A stretch of 63,415 nucleotides of DNA, from assembly GCA_900542015.1 (NCBI GenBank), contig UQLY01000016.1:1-63415 (forward strand), read 5' to 3'. Of this stretch, positions 16,164-25,112 are shown piece after piece. A program made the translations under genes and the position numbers. Origin of the DNA: an uncultured Lachnospiraceae bacterium (lineage in GTDB: Bacteria > Bacillota > Clostridia > Lachnospirales > Lachnospiraceae). How positions within the stretch are numbered: position 1 is the stretch's first letter; each line of letters starts with the position of its first letter. A model generated the notes under the pieces. The model did not search any database. It saw only the letters and a list, made by a program, of their open reading frames with translations, and was not told the DNA's origin.

Positions 16164-17099
16164 TTACATTTTCACCGCATAATCGCTTTCATACATCCTG
16201 CGGGTCTCTTCCACCGTATTATACTGCTCTCCTATGCAAAATTCCTTGGACCACGTCATATAAAACGCCCATGGAACCCGGCTTTCCTTCAGCATATCCA
16301 CATCCGGTATATAACCCACTTCTCCGAGCGCCGCCACCTTCTTGTCGGTGGTATTGGCGATCAGCTCTTCGTACTCCGCTTTGTAATCCGTGGGCTTTTT
16401 CTCGGTCAGATAAATGTCTCTGGAAATCACATCCACATATTCATCCCCGGGATAGCCCTCTTTCGCGGGAGAATTCCATACCCAGAGCAGGTTATCCAGA
16501 TGCTTTTGGTTTACATAATACTCAAACATCAGTTTATACAGTTCTCTTCCTACGGCGTCGCCCTTGGCTCCCCACCAAAACCATCTGCCATCGGCTTCAT
16601 GAAAGGGGCGGAACAAAATCGGAATGTTTGCTTTCTGAAATTTTTTTAATTCCTCCGCTATCACATCCATATCGGAATAAAAAGCCTTTCTTTCCGCCGT
16701 TCCCTCTTCCAGCACCTTTCTCGCGTCAAAGTCAGTATGCTCCGCATAAAACGCCTTATCCCTGCCGCCGATGGGAGAGAACCAATGGAAGCACATCGCG
16801 ACGATCCCCTTTGTTTCCTTCGCCCACTTCAGCGCCGTTTTCATCGTTCCTTTATTTTCTTCCACCTCGGTCAGGCACTCCTTCGAAACATCCTGATAAT
16901 TGATATTGGGAGAATAGCCTAACAGCTCAAAGCCCTGAAGCTTTGGCGCATATCCCGTTTTTTCCTTTATATATACGATCTCTTCCATGGGATTCGTCTG
17001 GGTGTGCTGCCCTGTAATAATCCCGTTTCCCGCCGTCTCGTACAAATAATTTAACAGCTCCTTCGCTTCTCTGGTTGCATTCGGATTTACCGGATTCAT
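16164..17099 (-). CDS. Glycoside hydrolase family 26 beta-mannanase-like, cytoplasmic
   Basis: A 311-residue (beta/alpha)8 hydrolase. The acid/base glutamate is E168 in FRPFHEADGRWFWWG and the nucleophile is E260 in AALGEVGYIPD; the histidine of CFHWFSP is also conserved. GH26 enzymes cut beta-1,4-mannan or related links. No signal peptide or anchor is seen, so it likely works inside the cell on imported oligosaccharides. It lies 46 bp after mgtE on the same strand. Confidence 0.88.
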   Translation of the reverse strand: MNPVNPNATREAKELLNYLYETAGNGIITGQHTQTNPMEEIVYIKEKTGYAPKLQGFELLGYSPNINYQDVSKECLTEVEENKGTMKTALKWAKETKGIVAMCFHWFSPIGGRDKAFYAEHTDFDARKVLEEGTAERKAFYSDMDVIAEELKKFQKANIPILFRPFHEADGRWFWWGAKGDAVGRELYKLMFEYYVNQKHLDNLLWVWNSPAKEGYPGDEYVDVISRDIYLTEKKPTDYKAEYEELIANTTDKKVAALGEVGYIPDVDMLKESRVPWAFYMTWSKEFCIGEQYNTVEETRRMYESDYAVKM

Positions 17100-17145
17100 A
17101 ATTTGTTCCTCCCTGCTCTTTTACTTTTATTATTTTCAACCTATA

Positions 17146-18501
17146 CTACAGCCCCAGCAATGCCGTCGCGATCTGGAAATAAATCAACAGTGACAAGGCG
17201 TCTACGATTGTTGTAATAAAGGGGCTTGCCATGACCGCCGGGTCAAAACCGATCTTCTTTGCGGCAATGGGCAGCATACAGCCAACTACCTTTGCCAGAA
17301 ATACGGACGCAATCAGCGTCAGGCACACAACCGCCGACACCGTCAGGCTTACCTTGTCTATCAGCATCAGTTTGACAAAGTTTGCCGCCGCAAGCGTGGT
17401 TCCGCACAGGATGGATACTCTGATTTCTTTCCAGAGCACCCTTAACGTATCCGAAAACTCAATTTCATTTAAGGAAAGACCGCGGATAATCGTCACACTC
17501 GCCTGACCGCCCGCATTGCCTCCGGTATCCATTAACATCGGAATAAACGTCGTCAGCACCACATAAACGCTTAAAGCATTTTCAAAGGATGCGATGATTT
17601 TGCCCGTAAAGGTCGCGGAAATCATCAAAAGCAAGAGCCACGGAATCCTCTTTTTCCAGATTTCAAAAACGGTGGTTTTCATATACGGCTTATCGCTTGG
17701 CACGATCGCCGCCATTTTTTCCATATCCTCCGTCGCCTCTTCCTGCAAAATATCCACAACGTCGTCGACCGTAATGATTCCCACAAGCCGGTCCTCATTA
17801 TCCACAACGGGCATTGCCGTAAAGTCGTATTTCTGGAACTGTCTAGCTACTTCCTCCTGATCCATCAGCGTATGGAGGCTGATGACATTTTCGTGCATGA
17901 TATCGCCGATTTTTTCATCGGGATTTGTCAACAGCAGGTAGCGGAGTGCAACCGTTCCTTTTAATTTTCTCTGGTTATCCAACACATAACAGATATTGAT
18001 CGTCTCTGAATCCACGCCCAGTTTACGGATACGCTCAATCGCCTGCGCCACCGTTTGCCGTTCTTTTAAATCCACAAATTCCACCGTCATAATGCTCCCG
18101 GCGGAATCCTCCGGATAGCGCAGCAGGTGATTGATATCCCTTCTTGTCTCCTGGCTGGCGTTCGCCAACAGCTTTTTCACGATATTCGCCGGCATTTCCT
18201 CCAAAAGGTCCGCCGCATCATCGGACATCAGGTTATCAATAATATTTCCCGCCTCTTTATCGGACAGAGAGGTAATAATATATTGCTCTACTTCAATGGG
18301 CAGATAGGAAAAAATATCCGCCGCCATATCCTTAGGCAGGATGCGGAATACCTTGAGCTTCTGCTCCTCTTCCAACTCTTCAATCATAGCGGCAATATCG
18401 GCAACGTTTAAGTCCGACATCCACTCCCGCATTTTTACATACTGCTTCTGTTCCAAATAGCTTTTTAAAATTTCTAATCCTTCTTCGATTCTGTCTTCCA
18501 T
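17146..18501 (-). CDS. mgtE: Magnesium transporter MgtE
   Basis: A 451-residue Mg2+ channel. N domain (residues 1-130, with repeated MPANIVKKLL-type helices), two CBS domains (about 135-255) that gate in response to Mg2+, and five C-terminal hydrophobic helices with the pore segment MDTGGNAGGQAS. Complete by length and motif. Its start overlaps the upstream YigZ gene by 28 bp, so the two are co-transcribed. Confidence 0.96.
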   Translation of the reverse strand: MEDRIEEGLEILKSYLEQKQYVKMREWMSDLNVADIAAMIEELEEEQKLKVFRILPKDMAADIFSYLPIEVEQYIITSLSDKEAGNIIDNLMSDDAADLLEEMPANIVKKLLANASQETRRDINHLLRYPEDSAGSIMTVEFVDLKERQTVAQAIERIRKLGVDSETINICYVLDNQRKLKGTVALRYLLLTNPDEKIGDIMHENVISLHTLMDQEEVARQFQKYDFTAMPVVDNEDRLVGIITVDDVVDILQEEATEDMEKMAAIVPSDKPYMKTTVFEIWKKRIPWLLLLMISATFTGKIIASFENALSVYVVLTTFIPMLMDTGGNAGGQASVTIIRGLSLNEIEFSDTLRVLWKEIRVSILCGTTLAAANFVKLMLIDKVSLTVSAVVCLTLIASVFLAKVVGCMLPIAAKKIGFDPAVMASPFITTIVDALSLLIYFQIATALLGL

Positions 18502-19145
18502 ATTCTGACCTCACCTTCAACGGGAGCATAAAGAACCTCTTCAACAGATTGCAGTTTTATTTTTCCGTTTGTTATGTCAACCAATTTTTCTTCCACCGTC
18601 TTCTTATTTTCCAGCGGAACCAAAATCTTCATATCAACCTGCTGTGCATAATCGCTTTGCAGCAGCTCCACCCGGTTAGACGCAAATAAATACTGCAGCT
18701 TTCCCACATCATTATAATCTGCTGTTATCGAAGCCTCTATTCCCTTATGTTTTTCAATGAGAACGCTGTTTGCGATCCCTTCCTTGACTGCAGCCTGATA
18801 AGCTCTTACCAGTCCGCCCGTCCCAAGTAATGTTCCGCCAAAATATCTGGTTACCACAACGCACACGTTTTTGATCCCTTCGTTTAACAGCACCTCCAAC
18901 ATAGGCTTTCCCGCCGTGCCCGAAGGCTCTCCGTCGTCGGAGGAATGCAGAATATCCACCGCACCGGAAATGATATACGCCGAACAGTTGTGTCTGGCAT
19001 CCCAATACTTTTTTTTACAGGAGGCGATAAACGCTTCCGCCTCTTCTTTGCTCGATACCGCCGCTACCGTGGCGATAAAACGTGATTTCTTCTCAACCAC
19101 TTCTCCCACACCGCCACGGTACACGGTCTTGTCTATGTCTGGCAT
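18474..19145 (-). CDS. YigZ/IMPACT family protein
   Basis: A 223-residue member of UPF0029/IMPACT. The N-terminal domain has the family signatures SRFIATVAAVSS, DARHNCSAYI, SDDGEPSGTAGKPML and TRYFGGTLLGTGGLVRAY. The C-terminal domain is EF-G domain IV-like (DUF1949). Linked in other organisms to translation under stress, but its biochemical role is unsettled. Overlaps mgtE. Confidence 0.93.
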   Translation of the reverse strand: MPDIDKTVYRGGVGEVVEKKSRFIATVAAVSSKEEAEAFIASCKKKYWDARHNCSAYIISGAVDILHSSDDGEPSGTAGKPMLEVLLNEGIKNVCVVVTRYFGGTLLGTGGLVRAYQAAVKEGIANSVLIEKHKGIEASITADYNDVGKLQYLFASNRVELLQSDYAQQVDMKILVPLENKKTVEEKLVDITNGKIKLQSVEEVLYAPVEGEVRIWKTESKKD

Positions 19146-19262
19146 ATATCATCACTTCCTTTATCACGGATTTGATCGAAAAACGATTCCTTTAGTATCT
19201 TAACATAAGTTGGAATAAAAGTGTATAGAATTGTGAACAATCCCAGATATGGAATAATTTAC

Positions 19263-19291
19263 TTTATTTTAGTCCCATATTTTGGTATAAT
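19263..19291 (+). promoter_or_regulatory. Predicted promoter of the class A PBP gene
   Basis: Extended -10 TGG-TATAAT (19286-19291) with TTTATT 17 bp upstream. The perfect TATAAT with TG compensates for a weak -35. Confidence 0.5.
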
Positions 19292-19316
19292 GACCTGTAT
19301 TAGGAGGCTTTTATCT

Positions 19317-21998
19317 ATGAATTACAGTAAAAAAGGCATTCGTAAAAAACAGCAGCATTTAAACTCCAAATCCACAAAGGTCGGGAAAATGTTTCTGCTG
19401 ACATTTTTGAAAGCGTTTTTGATATGTTGTCTCGGCATTGTCATTTTAGCGGCATGTCTGGGAATCGGTATGTTTAAAGGTATTCTCGCATCGGCGCCGG
19501 ATATTTCCAATCTGGACGTAACTCCGTCGGGCTATGCAACGATTGTTTATGATGCAGACGGCAACCAGCTTACCAAGCTGGTATCCACCAATTCCAACCG
19601 CAGTTATGTGGGTATGGAATCCATTCCCCAGGATCTTGCAGACGCTTTCGTGGCAATCGAAGACGCGCGTTTTTATGAGCATAACGGCATCGATATCAGA
19701 GGAATCGCCCGCGCCGCCGTAGAGGGCATTAAAAACAAATTCCACTTTTCCCAGGGCGCTTCGACCATTACCCAGCAGCTTTTGAAAAACAATGTGTTTG
19801 ACGACTGGGTAACCGAGGAAAATATAGTAAATAAATTCAAACGTAAATTCCAGGAACAGTATCTTGCCCTGGAACTGGAAAAGAGAATGTCCAAGGAGGA
19901 TATTCTGGAACTATATATGAACTCGATCAATCTCGGGCAGAATACCCTTGGCGTACAGGCAGCTTCCATGCGCTATTTTGACAAGCCCGTATCCGAGTTA
20001 AGTCTGTCGGAATGCGCGGTTATTGCGGCAATTACGCAGAATCCTACCCGTTATAATCCGATTTCCCACCCGGAAAACAATAAAGAGCGCCGGGATAAGG
20101 TTTTGAACAACATGCTGGAACAGGGCTATATCACACAGGAAGAATATGATACCGCCATGGCTGACGATGTCTATTCCCGCATCAAAACCGTAAACGAAAC
20201 CATTGACAAGGATTCTGTCAACTCTTACTTCGTAGACGCGCTGATCGATCAGGTTATCAACGATTTGATCGAGGAAAAGGGCTATAACGAAACGCAGGCA
20301 TACAATCTTGTATACAGCGGCGGTCTTCAGATTTATTCCACACAAGATCCCGCCATTCAGTCGATCTGCGACAACGTTTATTCGGATGAAGAAAATTATC
20401 CTTCCAATGTAAAATGGTATTTGAATTATGCGCTGACCGTCCAGACCGCCAACGATGAATATGTCAACTACAGTACGGAAATGCTTAAATCCTATTTTAT
20501 GCAGAGCGACGCAAACTACGACCTGCTCTACTCTTCCCAGGACGACGCTTATGCTGACGTTGAAGAGTACAAAGCGGCGGTACTCGGTTCCGGCGATACG
20601 GTAGAGGCGGAAACCATAACCCTGACGCCGCAGCCGCAGGTTTCCATAACCGTAGAGGACCAGCATACCGGATATGTGGTGGCGCTGGTGGGCGGTCGCG
20701 GCACCAAATCGGCGAGCCGTACCCTTAACAGGGCGACCAACGTCACAAGACAGCCCGGTTCTACTTTTAAAATCGTATCCACCTACGCGCCTGCCTTGGA
20801 CAGCGCGGGTATGACCCTTGCCTCGGTAGAATACGACGGTCCTTTCAACTATGATAACGGCAGACCTGTCAATAACTGGTATACCGGCTACAAAAACCAG
20901 AACTGTTCTCTCCGCTACGGTATTGAACAGTCATTAAATATCGTAACCGTTAAAGTACTGACGCAGATTACTCCCCAATTGGGCTTTGATTATCTGCAAA
21001 ACTTCGGCTTTACCACTTTGGTAGAGCGCAAAGAGGTTACCAATAAAACGACCGGTGAAGTTGAGATTTATTCCGACATCCAACAGTCCCTTGCTCTGGG
21101 CGGCATTACCGACGGCGTTACCAATATGGAATTGAACGCGGCATACGCGACGATCGCCAACGGCGGAACCTATATCGAACCCACGCTGTATTCCCAGATC
21201 CTGGATCATGACGGGAACGTGCTGTTAGACCGCACCGAACCGGTTACGCGCCGGGTCATCAAAGAAACTACCGCCTATCTGCTGACTGACGCCATGGTTG
21301 ACGTTGTAACAAAGGGAACCGGTACCGCCGTTAATTTCGGAGATATGGCGATCGCCGGCAAAACCGGTACGACTACCAGCTACCGCGACGTATGGTTCTC
21401 CGGCTATACTCCTTATTATACCGCGACTACCTGGACCGGCTATGATAACAACGAAATTCTGGATAAAAATAACGGGGAGCGAAATCTCTCCAAAAAACTC
21501 TGGCGCGCCGTTATGAGCCAGATACACGAGGGTCTTCCCAACGAGTCCTTTACAAGACCAAGCGGCATCGTAACCGCGTCGGTATGCAGCCAGTCGGGAA
21601 AACTGCCGATTGCCGGATTATGCGATGCAAACGGCTGCGTTGTCACGGAGCTTTTTGCGGAAGGCACGGTTCCTACCGATTACTGCGACGTACATTTCCA
21701 GGGCAATATATGTATGGCGACGGGACTTCCCGCAACCGATACCTGTCCTTATAAAGTACCCGGCGTAATCACGCTTCCAAAGAGCGACGACGGTTCTTCA
21801 ACGACTACCACCTGTCCTCATACGGCGGATTATTATATCAATAATCCCGAAGCGTTAATCACGGATACACAGACGATGCAGCAAAACGCGCTCAACGCAG
21901 CTCAACAGCAACAACAGCAGGCGGCGCAGCAACAGCAACAACAAACGGAAGCACCGCCTTCGGAGACAGACCCGGATGTGGTTGTGCCGACGGAATAA
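19317..21998 (+). CDS. Class A penicillin-binding protein (PBP1A type)
   Basis: An 893-residue bifunctional peptidoglycan synthase. Short cytosolic tail, one membrane helix (about 24-55), GT51 glycosyltransferase (catalytic E115 in EDARFYEHNG; QGASTITQQLLKN), linker, then a transpeptidase with the SxxK serine in PGSTFKI (about 481), SLN, and KTGTT (about 682). The tail is low complexity and Gln-rich. The ATG at 19317 with AGGAGG 9 nt upstream is preferred over a GTG at 19221, which precedes the promoter. Confidence 0.95.
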   Translation: MNYSKKGIRKKQQHLNSKSTKVGKMFLLTFLKAFLICCLGIVILAACLGIGMFKGILASAPDISNLDVTPSGYATIVYDADGNQLTKLVSTNSNRSYVGMESIPQDLADAFVAIEDARFYEHNGIDIRGIARAAVEGIKNKFHFSQGASTITQQLLKNNVFDDWVTEENIVNKFKRKFQEQYLALELEKRMSKEDILELYMNSINLGQNTLGVQAASMRYFDKPVSELSLSECAVIAAITQNPTRYNPISHPENNKERRDKVLNNMLEQGYITQEEYDTAMADDVYSRIKTVNETIDKDSVNSYFVDALIDQVINDLIEEKGYNETQAYNLVYSGGLQIYSTQDPAIQSICDNVYSDEENYPSNVKWYLNYALTVQTANDEYVNYSTEMLKSYFMQSDANYDLLYSSQDDAYADVEEYKAAVLGSGDTVEAETITLTPQPQVSITVEDQHTGYVVALVGGRGTKSASRTLNRATNVTRQPGSTFKIVSTYAPALDSAGMTLASVEYDGPFNYDNGRPVNNWYTGYKNQNCSLRYGIEQSLNIVTVKVLTQITPQLGFDYLQNFGFTTLVERKEVTNKTTGEVEIYSDIQQSLALGGITDGVTNMELNAAYATIANGGTYIEPTLYSQILDHDGNVLLDRTEPVTRRVIKETTAYLLTDAMVDVVTKGTGTAVNFGDMAIAGKTGTTTSYRDVWFSGYTPYYTATTWTGYDNNEILDKNNGERNLSKKLWRAVMSQIHEGLPNESFTRPSGIVTASVCSQSGKLPIAGLCDANGCVVTELFAEGTVPTDYCDVHFQGNICMATGLPATDTCPYKVPGVITLPKSDDGSSTTTTCPHTADYYINNPEALITDTQTMQQNALNAAQQQQQQAAQQQQQQTEAPPSETDPDVVVPTE

Positions 21999-22030
21999 AC
22001 GGGATAAACACTTCTCTCTTAAATGATGGG

Positions 22031-22206
22031 AAGCCGGGTTATGCCGGAATAATAGAAAAAAGGTATCTGTCAAAGGAAACCCTTGGAAAAACGCCGGTAC
22101 TTAATCCGCGTATTTTGCGGATTTACGTACCGCTGCGTTTTCCCGGAGCGAAAGCGTGTTTCCGTGACAGGTACCTTTTTTCTATTATTCCGGCATAACC
22201 CGGCTT
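22031..22206. repeat. Dispersed foldback repeat, copy B
   Basis: Arms of 42 nt (22031-22072 and 22165-22206) are complementary with a single G-U-compatible change. The 92-nt core (22073-22164) starts AAGGAAACCC and ends GTGTTTCCG, and has an inner GGTAC...GTACC hairpin with an ATCCGC/GCGGAT stem and an AGC-GAAA-GCG tetraloop hairpin. Inside the arms A6 and T6 flank the inner stem, so it can terminate both converging genes. It fills the 308-bp gap after the PBP gene. Confidence 0.88.
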
Positions 22207-22307
22207 GTCTCCGTCCGCGAAGAATGAACCGTTTTAGTGCCTGTTGTGATTTGGCAGTGAGATTTTGATGCCGTCTCGGGTTATTTTGTTCCTTCCTCTT
22301 TGACTGA

Positions 22308-25112
22308 TTACTGTGTGGCTTTGGCGGCAATCAATTGTATGGATACGACTGCCTCGGAAGGGATGCCTTCCATGTAAAATGTGAGCTCTCCTTCCGGGGA
22401 GGGGTCTGAAAACTGCCAGAAGGGAGAAGAACCCACAGGCAGCAGATAAACGGATTGGTTCTCACGGCTTGAGAATACAAAACTGTGTTCTTCGGAATCT
22501 ACGCTGCTAAAGAAGCGCATTCTCAATTGCTCTTTTGCGGCGGCGTCTTTTCGTACCACGATTTGAATGAAATCAATGTCTTTCCCACCTACGGAGGTTT
22601 TTGCTGTTACTTTCACCGTATCGGCGTCTGTTTGCTCTATTACTGTTTCCGTTGGAAGCTCTTCTCTGCCGGAGCCAAGGATTTCCGGACTTTCCTCTAA
22701 AGATGTTCCCCAGACAGCGGGCAGCATTCCCAGGTATTCTTTATGATAGGCAAGCCCCAGGCTTCTGCGTCCGTCTACCGCTTCTGCAAGCGCAGCTTCG
22801 CCGTCCAGCAGATATACCACATCTTCATATACATAAGGCTGATAACCCATTCTGATTAACGCGGTATAGAAATCCATGGAACGCAGGCTCACGGGAGCCA
22901 AATCAAACTGAATCAGCGGAGAAACCAGGATCAGGCGAGGTCTTTCCTCTTCAATCAACGCAATCGCTTTCTCCTGCATCTTCCGATTGCTGATATTATA
23001 GGCGGAAGTAAAAGGAAGCACGCTCTCCTTATCAAAGATCACATAGTGGGATATTTTATTGGTCAGATCAAGATAACTTTCTCCCTGCAGCTCGGCGGCA
23101 AAAACGGTCTGAATATTTTTCAGGCTGTTTAAAGTACTGCCCCTCATAAATCCCGTTCCCAGCGCAGTCATTCCCACGCTGTCTCCCGATACATAGACGA
23201 TGGGGTCCTCCGTCTCCTCTCCCATAATCTCAAGTTCCGTACTTGCGGCAATCTCCTCTATTTCCATGGGTTTTTCAAGGTTGGGCAGATATCCCTGCAT
23301 CAGATAAATTCCCATCCCGGCAAACAGAATCGCCGTTCCACGCCGGATTGTCTGCGCTCCCTCTTTGTCCGTTAAAAGCACTCCGGCAAACAGCGTCATA
23401 AAGAAAATGGCAAGCACCGCAAGCCTTACCCCTTCATCATATCTGACACAGGCATAATTGCTGATGACTAACAGGCAGGCAGCCATACTGACAAATGCGG
23501 ATTTTCCCTTTTTACTCCCTGTCAGCGCATAAATCAGCGCGCAAAGATAAGGCAGAACAAGGGCAAAGGTCCGAACGGGCGCAAATTCATCTCCGAAAAC
23601 CGCGGTTCCGTTCACATAAAGAGTGGTTCCCGCATTTTCGCTTAAAAACCTTAAAATCTGCATAAACCACGGAATATAAGCAATCCCGATCACAACCATG
23701 AGCCCGTAAGCGGTCAGATACTGCCGCTTCTCCTTTTTTTCCCAATGCGGGAACGCTTTCCATTTGGGTATCACATCCCGAATCAGCCGGTACAAAACTT
23801 CAGGCAAAAACGCTACCGCCATAGAGCTGCCGATAGAAACATTCCAGGAAATCCCCAAAATACACAGCAATACCCACCACCATAAAAATTTTCTGCCGTC
23901 CTTTCGCACTCCGTCGCTAAGCAAAATGAAAAAGCTCATAAAAAACAGAAAATATCTGACGCCTGCGCTCTGCACCAGATAAGGCATCGTGAGGTATACC
24001 AGTATCATCGCCGCATATCGGTTACGAATACAGCTTCCCATGACAAAAGCAAGCAAAAGCGCCATTAGGACACCCGCTGCCTGCATCGCCGCATTTTGGC
24101 TGAAATAACTGCCGTCAAAAAGGCTTACATTTAAAAAACTGTAAAAATAATCGCACATGCCATGAATCGGGTCTACATCGAAATAGGGGACTTTCCCGTA
24201 AGATAAAAGTTGCTGCATTGGGAACGCCATTTCTCCGGTATGGAAAAAATCAATGTTCATCAAGCCTTCGGGCATAAGCATGGTTCTTTGGACCGCAAGC
24301 AGCATGACGGTTGACAAAAAGACGCCGGATTTCTTTTTTCGCAGCCCACTGATCTGCCAAAACAGAAAGACTAAAAACAGCGCGATACAGCACCATTTCC
24401 ACTTTCCCGAATAAAACAACTGAATCAGTCCTTTTCCCGCTTCATACCGGTAGTAAAAACGGTAATATCCCAGAAATTGAAAGGGCAGACAAAGCTGGGA
24501 AAGCATCAGCAGCCGCTCCGCCGTTTTTCCGCCTTTCCTTTTGGTAACTTTAAAATAGATAGCAAGCCCGAATGCCGCCGCCAGGATGACCGCTATCCCT
24601 ATATTTGCAATCGTATACAACAGATCCTGTCTCGCAGGCATAAAACCCGCTGCCGCAATCTCCAACGACCGGACGGATTCCGCTCCCAAAAACGCAGCCG
24701 CCAATATCATCCCGCAGGTTTTCCATTTGCCCTGCACACGGCTTGTCTCTTCCGCTCTCTCTTGCACGCGGACGCCCAGTTCTCCCGTCTCTTCCTGCCG
24801 ACCTGTTCCGTCTGCTGTGCGGCATCCTTTTTTCACCGGCGTATGCTTGAAAAATAAGAATAAAACAAAGAAAAGCGGCACAAGAAAATATAACAGATAA
24901 AATAACGTCATGTCTCCTGCCTTTGCATAGCCGTCCCATATCGTACCGCCCGCCGTCAATTCATCATAAACGGGCGCGCCGCCATAAATTATGCCTCTTA
25001 ACAGCCAAAGCAAGCCGCCCGAAGCGAGCAAACTAAAAAGGGCAGCAGCCAACGCCTCTGCCCCACTGTAAACTTTTAATTTATAAAATTGTTTCCGGAA
25101 ATCAAAGTTCAT
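22308..25112 (-). CDS. Large polytopic membrane protein, GT-C-like
   Basis: About 934 residues: some 14 hydrophobic segments over the first two thirds, then a soluble C-terminal region of about 300 residues. The loop with HTGEMAFPMQQLLSYGKVPY and DVDPIHGM resembles lipid-linked-sugar transferases of the GT-C fold, where acidic residues sit in the first extracytosolic loops. No family is certain. The ATG at 25112 has GGAG 7 nt upstream. It overlaps the kinase-receiver gene by 11 bp, suggesting a two-gene operon. Confidence 0.6.
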   Translation of the reverse strand: MNFDFRKQFYKLKVYSGAEALAAALFSLLASGGLLWLLRGIIYGGAPVYDELTAGGTIWDGYAKAGDMTLFYLLYFLVPLFFVLFLFFKHTPVKKGCRTADGTGRQEETGELGVRVQERAEETSRVQGKWKTCGMILAAAFLGAESVRSLEIAAAGFMPARQDLLYTIANIGIAVILAAAFGLAIYFKVTKRKGGKTAERLLMLSQLCLPFQFLGYYRFYYRYEAGKGLIQLFYSGKWKWCCIALFLVFLFWQISGLRKKKSGVFLSTVMLLAVQRTMLMPEGLMNIDFFHTGEMAFPMQQLLSYGKVPYFDVDPIHGMCDYFYSFLNVSLFDGSYFSQNAAMQAAGVLMALLLAFVMGSCIRNRYAAMILVYLTMPYLVQSAGVRYFLFFMSFFILLSDGVRKDGRKFLWWWVLLCILGISWNVSIGSSMAVAFLPEVLYRLIRDVIPKWKAFPHWEKKEKRQYLTAYGLMVVIGIAYIPWFMQILRFLSENAGTTLYVNGTAVFGDEFAPVRTFALVLPYLCALIYALTGSKKGKSAFVSMAACLLVISNYACVRYDEGVRLAVLAIFFMTLFAGVLLTDKEGAQTIRRGTAILFAGMGIYLMQGYLPNLEKPMEIEEIAASTELEIMGEETEDPIVYVSGDSVGMTALGTGFMRGSTLNSLKNIQTVFAAELQGESYLDLTNKISHYVIFDKESVLPFTSAYNISNRKMQEKAIALIEEERPRLILVSPLIQFDLAPVSLRSMDFYTALIRMGYQPYVYEDVVYLLDGEAALAEAVDGRRSLGLAYHKEYLGMLPAVWGTSLEESPEILGSGREELPTETVIEQTDADTVKVTAKTSVGGKDIDFIQIVVRKDAAAKEQLRMRFFSSVDSEEHSFVFSSRENQSVYLLPVGSSPFWQFSDPSPEGELTFYMEGIPSEAVVSIQLIAAKATQ

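Noticed and set aside
19446..19745. Minus-strand frames within the PBP gene
   Set aside because: Shadow frames; the PBP motifs are complete on the plus strand.
23764..25000. Plus-strand frames inside the large membrane gene
   Set aside because: Composition and stops match shadows of the minus-strand gene; no ribosome-binding sites.
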